Below, piece by piece: positions 49,753 through 57,670 of a DNA stretch of 64,000 nucleotides (within the stretch, counting starts at the first letter, position 1; each line of letters starts with the position of its first letter). This DNA comes from Flavipsychrobacter sp. (GTDB lineage: Bacteria > Bacteroidota > Bacteroidia > Chitinophagales > Chitinophagaceae), in NCBI GenBank assembly GCA_016786615.1, contig JAEUVX010000004.1, positions 248,001 to 312,000 of the forward strand, given 5' to 3'. The notes below the pieces were generated by a model. It did not search any database. It worked only from the letters and a program-made list of their open reading frames with translations, and was not told the origin of the DNA. The position numbers were made by a program, and so were the translations under genes.

Positions 49753-51540
49753 ATGAAACATCTCTACAAACTCAAATTTTTGTTGCCTGTACTGATGCTG
49801 TTTGCAATCAGTGCAAAAGCACAACTACCGGCGTGTTCTACATACGTATTCACGACGTCTAGTGAAACGTTTACATATTTATCAGGAGGTACTTCGGCAT
49901 CTAGTATACTTTGCGATGATTGTATTCAGACAAATATCCCAATGAACTTCACATTTCCGTTTTGTGGTAACAACTACAATACAATTAGCGTTGGTTCAAA
50001 CGGTTACATATCGTTGTCAAACAGTGCTAACGTATGGTTGGGAGTTTCTACATCAGCTATTACCAGTACACAACCTGTGCTTTTCGGTATGTGGGGCGAT
50101 GAGTGGGGAAGTGCTGGTGCTGCATCATATTTGACAACGGGTAGCGCCCCTAACCGTGTATTTACTTTCGAATGGCGTAACTGGCGCCCATACGCAAATA
50201 CAGCAAATCCTGAATATTCTATGCAAATGAGGTTATATGAAACTTCTGGCAGGATACAATTCTTATATAAAAGGGAAGGTACTACTACCCGCACATCTAC
50301 TTATGGCATTGGTATTGCATGGTCTGCTGCGGACTACCAGTCTCTGCAAACAAATACTGCTACACCTGCTATATCAAACACATCGTTATTTACTTATTCC
50401 GGGTATCCACCTAACAATCAGGTATATCAATGGGATCCGCCAACACCATGTACCAAGGCAAGTGCGTTAACAATGGGTAATTACAACTCACAAGCAGCAT
50501 CATTCAGTTGGACAGGCGTTCCCGGTTCGTTAGATTATCAATATGCCGTAGATACGAGGGCAGATTTGAGCCCTAATCTTACTACGACAATTACTAATAC
50601 TACAGTGACAAGTGGCACTGCAATAGGTCTGACACCCAATACAAGGTATTATATTCACGTTCGTACACGTTGTTCACTCACGAGTATTTCACAGTGGGAC
50701 ACGCTATCTTTTGTAACGCTGCCTCAATGTTCTCGTCCTGATACGTTGATAGTAGGCTATGTAGATTCTAATAGTGTGAATTTCCAGTGGTCGCCTGTTA
50801 TCACTGCCTTGTCTTATGACTATATATTCAGCAGTACAAAGATAGTGCCTACAAAAGCAATGGCTACAAACATATCAAGCCCGGTAGTAGCAAAAGCAAG
50901 CCTTACAGAGGGTACATGGTATTATGTTTACTACAGGTCGTTGTGTACTAATGCAGATAGTTCAGGCTGGATGTTAGATTCTATCTATACACCGGTGCCA
51001 TGCCGTGCACCACAGCTTAGCATGAATATGCTTGTCAGTAACAATGCAATTGTTACATGGAGCCCTGTGAATACTGCATATCAATATGAATATTTTGTTG
51101 GCACATCAGCTACAGAACCTACATTAGGTACACCACATAAGTTCACAAGCCTGCAACTGCCATACCTTGTGCCAAAATCTACTTATGACCTGTTTGTAAG
51201 ATGTAATTGTAGTGATAATGGTATTAAAACAAATTCTAAGTGGGCATTGCTTGAGTTTGCAACACCTCCGCCAACAGCTATTAACAGTATATATATGAAT
51301 GCTGTAAATCTCAGCGTTTATCCTAATCCTGCACACGATGTGTTGTATATAGAGTTGAGTGGTAAATATTCTTCTAAAGCATCAATCTATATTACTGATG
51401 TTGCAGGAAGGGTGATACAGACAGTTGATGTTTCTGCTGACAAATTCTCTGTTGATGTGAGCCGTCTTGCAAAAGGTGTTTACTTCCTGAAGTTTATGGA
51501 TGGTGAGCATACAAAGACAACACGTTTTAATAAGCTCTAA
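49753..51540 (+). CDS. FN3-like T9SS-secreted protein 1
   Basis: 595 residues. Signal peptide ending AKAQ. The N-terminal domain (about 25-230) has FTFPFCGNNYNTISVGSNGYISLSN and FEWRNWRPYAN, which resembles nidogen-like or galactose-binding-like beta domains. Three fibronectin III-type modules follow (about 235-510), opening PCTKAS, CSRPDT and PCRAPQ; each begins with Cys. The type A sorting domain (VYPNPAHDVLYI to TTRFNKL) ends it. It is the first of five consecutive same-strand genes with related tails. Probably an adhesin or matrix protein (inference). Confidence 0.9.
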   Translation: MKHLYKLKFLLPVLMLFAISAKAQLPACSTYVFTTSSETFTYLSGGTSASSILCDDCIQTNIPMNFTFPFCGNNYNTISVGSNGYISLSNSANVWLGVSTSAITSTQPVLFGMWGDEWGSAGAASYLTTGSAPNRVFTFEWRNWRPYANTANPEYSMQMRLYETSGRIQFLYKREGTTTRTSTYGIGIAWSAADYQSLQTNTATPAISNTSLFTYSGYPPNNQVYQWDPPTPCTKASALTMGNYNSQAASFSWTGVPGSLDYQYAVDTRADLSPNLTTTITNTTVTSGTAIGLTPNTRYYIHVRTRCSLTSISQWDTLSFVTLPQCSRPDTLIVGYVDSNSVNFQWSPVITALSYDYIFSSTKIVPTKAMATNISSPVVAKASLTEGTWYYVYYRSLCTNADSSGWMLDSIYTPVPCRAPQLSMNMLVSNNAIVTWSPVNTAYQYEYFVGTSATEPTLGTPHKFTSLQLPYLVPKSTYDLFVRCNCSDNGIKTNSKWALLEFATPPPTAINSIYMNAVNLSVYPNPAHDVLYIELSGKYSSKASIYITDVAGRVIQTVDVSADKFSVDVSRLAKGVYFLKFMDGEHTKTTRFNKL

Positions 51541-51562
51541 TTAATAATTGATATTATAAGAC

Positions 51563-51588
51563 AAAGCCTGCAGATACCTGCAGGCTTT
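51563..51588 (+). terminator. Terminator after FN3-like gene 1
   Basis: Stem AAAGCCTGCAG / CTGCAGGCTTT with loop ATAC and a following T-tract. Confidence 0.85.
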
Positions 51589-51652
51589 TCTCATTTATAC
51601 ATAGTTTTTTTTAAAAAGTTTAATAATTCTGTTTGTCAGTGCATTATGTTTT

Positions 51653-51724
51653 TTTAATGTGTTTATAATTCCGCTTTAATCGTAGGTTAAGTGTATTTTA
51701 ACTACCACATAATTGCATTTTAAT
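51653..51724 (+). promoter_or_regulatory. 11-bp phased TTTAAn array upstream of FN3-like gene 2
   Basis: Seven positions at exactly 11-bp pitch: TTTAAT 51653, TATAAT 51664, TTTAAT 51675, GTTAAG 51686, TTTAAC 51697, CATAAT 51708, TTTAAT 51719. Five carry an intact TTAA core. A TAATTTTA (51757-51764) downstream could be the -7 box, 25 bp before the ATG at 51789. Confidence 0.7.
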
Positions 51725-51788
51725 TGACCTGAATAGTGCTTGGGGCAAGGCTTCCATAATTTTACAATTATAGATAACAGGTAAAATT

Positions 51789-53606
51789 ATGTTTATGAAG
51801 TATATATGTAATGCCATTAAATCCGCTTTACTTTTCATATTGTTGATGGGTATTGCTAATAATGTTCAGGCTCAGATACCGGCATGTTCTACCTATGTTT
51901 TTACAACATCCTCCGAGCCATTCACCTATCTTACCGGAGCCAGTTCAGCATCTACAATTCATTGCGATGACTGTACCATGCGGTTTATATCAGTTGGGTT
52001 TAGTTTCCCTTTTTGTGGTAATAATTACTCGTCAGTGAGTGCGTGTTCCAATGGGTTTTTATCACTTTCAAATTCATCCAGCGCATCGTTATCAAATTTA
52101 TTATCAGGTGTTAACAGTATAGCTCCTATTCTGCAGGTAATGTGGGATGATATGTATGGAGCGATTGGTTCAACAGCCAGTTATAAAACACAAGGCACAA
52201 GCCCAAACAGGGTGTTTATATTTGAATGGAAAAACTGGCGTACATATGCCAATCGTAATACCGGAGCAGCAATATCTATCCAGTTGAAGTTGTATGAAAC
52301 ATCGGGCAGAATTCAAATGCACTATAAAAGAGAAGCATCTGCATCATCATACAATCCCAGTAGTGCATCTATAGGTATTGCATACAGTAATGCCGATTAC
52401 CAATCATTACCTAATGCTGGTGTCAGCCCGGTTCCTTCTTCAACTACATTCACAACCGGCATCAACGCATGGCCTGCTACCAATCAGATTTATCAATGGG
52501 ATCCTCCAACGCCTTGTACCAAATCAAGTGCATTTACTATGGGCAATTACAACTCACAGGCTGCATCATTCAGTTGGACAGGTGTACCGGGGGCATTGGA
52601 TTATCAATATGCGGTAGATACAAGGGCCGACCTGAGTCCTAATCTTACAACACCCATTACAAATACAACAGTAACCAGCGGTAGCGTTACAGGCCTCACG
52701 CCTAATACACGGTATTATCTTCATGTGCGTACCCGTTGTTCTCTTACAAGCATTTCTCAATGGGATACGTTGTCTTTTATTACGCTACCCGCATGTTCAC
52801 GCCCGGATACTTTGATTGTCGGTTATATTGATTCAAATTCTGTAAGTTTTCAATGGACTCCTGTTACAACCGCATTGTCTTATGATTATATAGTTTCTCA
52901 AACGAAACTCACCCCGATTAAAGCGCTTGCAACTAATATTATCTCGCCGACAGTAGCACTTAATAATCTTACAGAAGGTACTGTATATTATGTTTATTAC
53001 CGCTCTTTATGTACAAATGCGGATAGTTCTGCATGGATGTTAGATTCTTTCCGTACTCCGGTGCCATGCCGTGCACCTGAGCTTTCATTGTCGATGCTCG
53101 CTAATAACAACGCTGTGGTATCCTGGAAATTAGTTAATACTGCATATCAATACGAGTATTATTTAGGTAAAGAACCCACACCACCAGCTCTCGGTACACC
53201 AATAAAAACAAATAGTGTGCAAACGCCTTATCTGGTACCCAGTACGATGTATGATTTGTTTGTGAGATGTAATTGCAATGACCACGGTATCCTTACTAAT
53301 TCCAAATGGTCGATGCTGGAGTTTGTAACATTGCCACCTACAAGTATTTCCGGTGTCAGTCTGAATACGGTATTTATAAGTGCATATCCCAACCCCGCTA
53401 CTGAAACTTTGAATATTGCCATATCCGGTCAGTATTCTTCAGATGCAATGTTATTCATTACAGATATTGCAGGTAAGCAATTGCAAGTCGTGAATGTGCT
53501 TTCGGGTAAAACATCAATAGACATCAGTAAGCTGACACCTGGTGTATATCTGTTGAAATATGCAGATGGTGCTAATTCAAAAGTATTGCGATTCAACAAG
53601 ATGTAA
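51789..53606 (+). CDS. FN3-like T9SS-secreted protein 2
   Basis: 605 residues; the next Met (MKYICNA) is an equally possible start. Paralogue of the previous gene with the same order: signal peptide (QAQ), N-terminal beta domain (FSFPFCGNNYSSVSACSNGFLSLSN), modules PCTKSS, CSRPDT and PCRAPE, and a type A tail (AYPNPATETLNI to LRFNKM). The first module is nearly identical to that of gene 1 (GNYNSQAASFSWTGVPG, RADLSPNLTT) while the N-terminal domain has diverged and gained about ten residues. This points to exchange or selection on the modules. Confidence 0.9.
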   Translation: MFMKYICNAIKSALLFILLMGIANNVQAQIPACSTYVFTTSSEPFTYLTGASSASTIHCDDCTMRFISVGFSFPFCGNNYSSVSACSNGFLSLSNSSSASLSNLLSGVNSIAPILQVMWDDMYGAIGSTASYKTQGTSPNRVFIFEWKNWRTYANRNTGAAISIQLKLYETSGRIQMHYKREASASSYNPSSASIGIAYSNADYQSLPNAGVSPVPSSTTFTTGINAWPATNQIYQWDPPTPCTKSSAFTMGNYNSQAASFSWTGVPGALDYQYAVDTRADLSPNLTTPITNTTVTSGSVTGLTPNTRYYLHVRTRCSLTSISQWDTLSFITLPACSRPDTLIVGYIDSNSVSFQWTPVTTALSYDYIVSQTKLTPIKALATNIISPTVALNNLTEGTVYYVYYRSLCTNADSSAWMLDSFRTPVPCRAPELSLSMLANNNAVVSWKLVNTAYQYEYYLGKEPTPPALGTPIKTNSVQTPYLVPSTMYDLFVRCNCNDHGILTNSKWSMLEFVTLPPTSISGVSLNTVFISAYPNPATETLNIAISGQYSSDAMLFITDIAGKQLQVVNVLSGKTSIDISKLTPGVYLLKYADGANSKVLRFNKM

Positions 53607-53626
53607 GTCTGACGTTTAATTCTGAA

Positions 53627-53661
53627 ATACACTATGCTACATCATGTGGCATAGTGTATTA
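53627..53661 (+). terminator. Terminator after FN3-like gene 2
   Basis: Arms AATACACTATGC / GCATAGTGTATT with an 11-nt loop; no strong T-run, so the efficiency is uncertain. Confidence 0.6.
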
Positions 53662-53773
53662 TATGTTACAAAAAACAAATCCAATTTATTGTTGTTATAA
53701 TGTTTTTTTGTTTTTCACAAATTACATTCATTTATCATCTCAACGCCGTATATATATGCGATTATTCCAGACA

Positions 53774-53834
53774 ATTAAAATCTAATTAAAGTGCGATTAA
53801 AGACTGATTAAACAGAGGTTAAACATTGATTAAA
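53774..53834 (+). promoter_or_regulatory. Six-copy 11-bp phased ATTAAA array upstream of FN3-like gene 3
   Basis: The clearest array: ATTAAA at 53774, 53785, 53796 and 53807, GTTAAA at 53818 and ATTAAA at 53829, all spaced exactly 11 bp with unrelated bases between. The motif is in the opposite orientation to that of genes 1, 2 and 4 (ATTAAA versus TTTAAT), although the TTAA core is palindromic. The array ends 110 bp before the ATG, as does the array of small secreted protein 1. Confidence 0.8.
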
Positions 53835-53943
53835 ATTGACTCTTGGAGAATTTAATGACGTTGTGTTCTCATAATAGTGTTTAAATTGATATTGATTGTA
53901 TTACCTATTGTTTTTGGTATAAACAAAATAACAACTTATAGCA

Positions 53944-55605
53944 ATGAAGAGAAATTTACTATTATTCTTGTTTTTATGTTTTAACTGTGTTACTGCATTT
54001 GCGCAGCCTCAACATGTTAGATCGGCAACCAGTGCAAACAACTCATTCCCATTTAATACTACCAGTAGTAACAGGGTTCAGAATCTCTTTATGGCATCTG
54101 ACTTTTCACCAGCGTTGCCAATGGGTACAATCACTAAAATATATTATAAAAGTGCAACAAGTACAACCAGTACGTTTTCAAACGTTACGATAAGCATCGG
54201 CACTACTACATTAACGGCATTTGCAACAGGCCCATGGAATACAGGCCTTACTACTGTTTTCGGACCTGCTACTTACGCCAATACATTTGTTAGTGGCCAG
54301 TGGTTTGAGTTCACTTTAAGCTCTCCTTTCTTTTATGATGGCACTTCAAACTTTATTGTTGAGGCATCTCAGACAGGTTATACAAGTGGTGTTATCATTC
54401 AGCAAGGAAGTGTAGGTGGGAACAGGCGTATGTGGGGTAATGTAACAGCTACAACAGCTTCTGCCGGTACAGGTAGTCCTGAGTTTGGTATAGATATTAT
54501 TCCGGGGTCTCCATGCACAAAAGCAATTTCATTACCTACAACAAATATTGCATCCACATCTGCACAGGTAAACTGGAATGCTGTTCCGGGTTCATTTAAA
54601 TATGAATACATCATTGATACCACAGCACCTGGAAAGGCATATACAAGTATCGTGTCAACAACTAACACGAATGCATTTGTAACGGGTTTGATACCGGGTA
54701 AAACACATTACTTACGTGTTAGGAATTACTGTAGTGCTATCAGCTACTCTATGTGGGATACTATGCAGTTTGTTACATTGCCTCCGTGCAGCAAGCCAGC
54801 AGGTTTTACTGTCAGCAATGTAGATTCCAACTCTGCGAATATCCAGTGGGATACTGCAAATAACGTAATATCATGGCAGTGGCTGGTAGATACCAATAGA
54901 GCCAATCCATTGTTAAGCAACCCGAATATTCAGAATACGACGATACGATTCAAAGCTTTAACAGGCCTTGCTGAAGGAAAATGGAACTATGTGCATATAC
55001 GTGCAAAATGTGTTGCCAATGATAGTTCAAGTTGGTCGTTAGACTCATTCTATACACCAACTCCATGTCGTAAACCCGCATTGTCACTTTCATTCCTCAA
55101 TCCATTTACAGCATCTATATCATGGCCTGCAGTTAAGACAGCCGTTAACTATGAATACTTTATGGGCCCTGTATCGGCCATACCTGCAAATGGTACGCCA
55201 TTAATCAATCCGTTTATCCTGACACCATATCTGGTTCCAAGCACCAACTATACAATGAGTGTACGTTGTAATTGTATAGACAATGGAGTTAAACAAACAT
55301 CGGGCTGGGCATCGTTAGATTTCACATCGGCACCACCATTAAGTGTTAGCAATGTATCAGAAACACCATTCAGTATTGCGACATACCCCAATCCTGTAAA
55401 AGACAACCTGGTAATCAAGGCTACTGGCAAACGCAATGGTGCAGCTACCATTACTATTATGGATGTAAAAGGTAAAGTGATCGAAAAGCTTACGATGGAA
55501 ACAGACGACCTGACAATTAAAACAAATCATTATGCTGCAGGCATCTACATACTGCAGTATGCAGATAATGCTACAAGCAGGGTAACTAAGTTTACCAAGC
55601 AGTAG
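53944..55605 (+). CDS. FN3-like T9SS-secreted protein 3
   Basis: 553 residues. Signal peptide ending AFAQ. N-terminal beta domain (about 22-190) with VRSATSANNSFPFNTTS, MGTITKIYYKSA and WFEFTLSSPFFYDGTSN, GGNRRMWG, a fold common to secreted Bacteroidota proteins. Three FN3-like modules (about 195-465) open PCTKAI, CSKPAG and PCRKPA. Type A tail (TYPNPVKDNLVI to RVTKFTKQ). Its modules are almost identical in DNA to those of gene 4, including a stretch of about 95 identical bases from 55132, while N-terminal domain and tail end differ. Confidence 0.9.
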   Translation: MKRNLLLFLFLCFNCVTAFAQPQHVRSATSANNSFPFNTTSSNRVQNLFMASDFSPALPMGTITKIYYKSATSTTSTFSNVTISIGTTTLTAFATGPWNTGLTTVFGPATYANTFVSGQWFEFTLSSPFFYDGTSNFIVEASQTGYTSGVIIQQGSVGGNRRMWGNVTATTASAGTGSPEFGIDIIPGSPCTKAISLPTTNIASTSAQVNWNAVPGSFKYEYIIDTTAPGKAYTSIVSTTNTNAFVTGLIPGKTHYLRVRNYCSAISYSMWDTMQFVTLPPCSKPAGFTVSNVDSNSANIQWDTANNVISWQWLVDTNRANPLLSNPNIQNTTIRFKALTGLAEGKWNYVHIRAKCVANDSSSWSLDSFYTPTPCRKPALSLSFLNPFTASISWPAVKTAVNYEYFMGPVSAIPANGTPLINPFILTPYLVPSTNYTMSVRCNCIDNGVKQTSGWASLDFTSAPPLSVSNVSETPFSIATYPNPVKDNLVIKATGKRNGAATITIMDVKGKVIEKLTMETDDLTIKTNHYAAGIYILQYADNATSRVTKFTKQ

Positions 55606-55632
55606 CAGAGCAGAGATGTCATAATTTTTCAA

Positions 55633-55656
55633 AAAGCCACTTTTTTAAGTGGCTTT
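55633..55656 (+). terminator. Terminator after FN3-like gene 3
   Basis: Stem AAAGCCACTT / AAGTGGCTTT with loop TTTT. The phased TTTAAT array begins 15 bp later. Confidence 0.75.
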
Positions 55657-55671
55657 AAGTGTTTATATAAT

Positions 55672-55721
55672 TTTAATCTGTTTTTAATCTTAACATTAAT
55701 AGGTTTTAATCCAATTTTAAG
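55672..55721 (+). promoter_or_regulatory. 11-bp phased TTTAAT array upstream of FN3-like gene 4
   Basis: TTTAAT at 55672, 55683 and 55705, TTTAAG at 55716, and between them ATTAAT at 55695, shifted by one base. A degenerate TTTCAT lies at the next 11-bp position (55727). Four of five intact cores are in perfect phase. The ATG of gene 4 is 73 bp after 55721. Confidence 0.7.
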
Positions 55722-55794
55722 TAATTTTTCATATCAAGATGATTCTAATGAAAGAATCGGGTAACGCAATTGTTATTAAAAGAGACTATTTGAT

Positions 55795-57462
55795 ATGAGT
55801 AAAAAATTACTATTGTTGATGTTGCTTATTGTATCGGTTAATCTGGTACAGGCACAGACTTACATACGCACAGCTACCGGAGCGACAAACGTTTTCCCTT
55901 TTGGTAGTTCTACCAATAGGGTACAGTATTTATACGAGGCTGCTGACTTTTCGCCGGCAGTGCCAATGGGTACAATTACTAAAGTATATTTTAAAGCGCA
56001 GTCAACGTCAACCTCTACTTACTCCAATATGACGTTGTTGATAGGTACTACTGCATTGACACCTACTACATGGCCTACGGGGGCAGTGCCTTGGATTACC
56101 GGACTTAACTCAGCATTTTTTGCTTCATCCTACACTATTCCTGCGGTTACAGGCCAATGGTTTTCATTTACATTAACAACTCCATTCTTTTGGGACGGTA
56201 CATCAAATATTATTATAGATGTGTACTCAAATAGCGCGGGGGGTATATATCTCGATCAAGGTAGTGTTGGTGGCAACAGGCGTTTATGGGGTGTTTCTAC
56301 CAACACCAATGCTAATGCCGGCGGTACAGGTAGTGCTGCTCTTGGTTTAGATATCATTCCCGGTTCTCCGTGTACCAAAACATTGGCATTGCCTACAACA
56401 AATATTGCATCTACATCTGCGCAGGTAAACTGGAATGCTGTTCCGGGTTCATTTAAGTATGAATACATCATTGATACTACAGCACCGGGCCAGGCATTTA
56501 AACCTATTGTATCTACAACCAATACGAATGCATTTGTAACGGGTTTGATACCGGGTAAAACACATTACCTGCGCGTAAGGAATTATTGCAGTGCTATCAG
56601 CTATTCTCTGTGGGATACAATGCAGTTTGTTACGCTGCCTCCATGCAGCAAACCATCAGGTTTTACTGCAAGCAATATAGACTCCAACTCTGCGAATATT
56701 CAGTGGGATACTGCTAATAACGTTATATCATGGCAATGGCTGGTAGATACCAATAGAGCCAATCCATTATTAAGCAACCCGAATATTCAGACTACTACTA
56801 TACGATTCAAAGCTTTAACAGGCCTTTCGGAAGGGAAATGGAACTATGTGCATATACGTGCAAAATGTGTTGCCAATGATAGTTCAAGCTGGTCGTTAGA
56901 CTCATTCTATACACCAACTCCATGCCGCAAACCGGTATTGTCGCTTTCATTCCTCAATCCATTTACGGCATCTATATCATGGCCTGCGGTTAAGACAGCC
57001 GTTAACTATGAATACTTTATGGGCCCTGTATCGGCCATACCTGCAAATGGTACGCCATTAATCAATCCGTTTATCCTGACACCATATTTAGTTCCAAGCA
57101 CCAACTATACAATGAGTGTGCGTTGTAATTGTGTTGACAATGGAGTTAAACAAACATCGGGCTGGGCATCGTTAGATTTCACATCGGCACCACCATTAAG
57201 TGTTGGCAATGTATCAGAAACACCATTCAGTATTGCGACGTACCCCAATCCTGTAAAAGACAACCTGATAATCAAGGCTACTGGCAAACGCAGTGGGGTA
57301 GCTACTATTACCATTATGGATGTGAAAGGCCAGGTAGTTAAGCAACTGAAAATGGATACGGAGCAGGCAGATATTGATGTAGCATCATTAGCATCAGGTA
57401 TATATCTGCTGCAATACGTTGATGCAAATACCAATACAAATACAAAATTCACTAAGCAATAA
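55795..57462 (+). CDS. FN3-like T9SS-secreted protein 4
   Basis: 555 residues, paralogue of gene 3. Signal peptide ending AQAQ, N-terminal beta domain (RTATGATNVFPFGSSTNRV, MGTITKVYFKAQ, WFSFTLTTPFFWDGTSN, GGNRRLWG), three modules opening PCTKTL, CSKPSG and PCRKPV, and a type A tail (TYPNPVKDNLII to NTKFTKQ). The second half of the tail (QVVKQLKMDTEQADIDVASL) is unlike gene 3 and closer to other tails here, suggesting mosaic exchange. Own array promoter and terminator. Confidence 0.9.
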   Translation: MSKKLLLLMLLIVSVNLVQAQTYIRTATGATNVFPFGSSTNRVQYLYEAADFSPAVPMGTITKVYFKAQSTSTSTYSNMTLLIGTTALTPTTWPTGAVPWITGLNSAFFASSYTIPAVTGQWFSFTLTTPFFWDGTSNIIIDVYSNSAGGIYLDQGSVGGNRRLWGVSTNTNANAGGTGSAALGLDIIPGSPCTKTLALPTTNIASTSAQVNWNAVPGSFKYEYIIDTTAPGQAFKPIVSTTNTNAFVTGLIPGKTHYLRVRNYCSAISYSLWDTMQFVTLPPCSKPSGFTASNIDSNSANIQWDTANNVISWQWLVDTNRANPLLSNPNIQTTTIRFKALTGLSEGKWNYVHIRAKCVANDSSSWSLDSFYTPTPCRKPVLSLSFLNPFTASISWPAVKTAVNYEYFMGPVSAIPANGTPLINPFILTPYLVPSTNYTMSVRCNCVDNGVKQTSGWASLDFTSAPPLSVGNVSETPFSIATYPNPVKDNLIIKATGKRSGVATITIMDVKGQVVKQLKMDTEQADIDVASLASGIYLLQYVDANTNTNTKFTKQ

Positions 57463-57482
57463 ATTCGGGAGTGTATTATTTT

Positions 57483-57514
57483 AAGACGAATACCTGTAAT
57501 CAGGTATTCGTCTT
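57483..57514 (+). terminator. Terminator after FN3-like gene 4
   Basis: Stem AAGACGAATACCTG / CAGGTATTCGTCTT with loop TAAT and a T-run. Confidence 0.9.
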
Positions 57515-57670
57515 TTTTGTAACCCGAAATTAATATGTTCAAAATCCTAACGATTTTCTGGTTATAGCCGTCTATTATATATAGAAACAGGTGTTTTGAG
57601 TATTCATTTTTTTTTATTATTATTGCTACAACACTTAACTTTATAAAGGTTTATTCAAATTATAGAGCTC

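Noticed and set aside
53774-53834. Phased TTAA array explained as A-tract DNA curvature only
   Set aside because: Classical curvature needs A4-A6 tracts without TpA steps. Every site here centres on TTAA, and the twin promoters keep GGTTAAC positions base by base, which favours protein binding, though a bend is not excluded.
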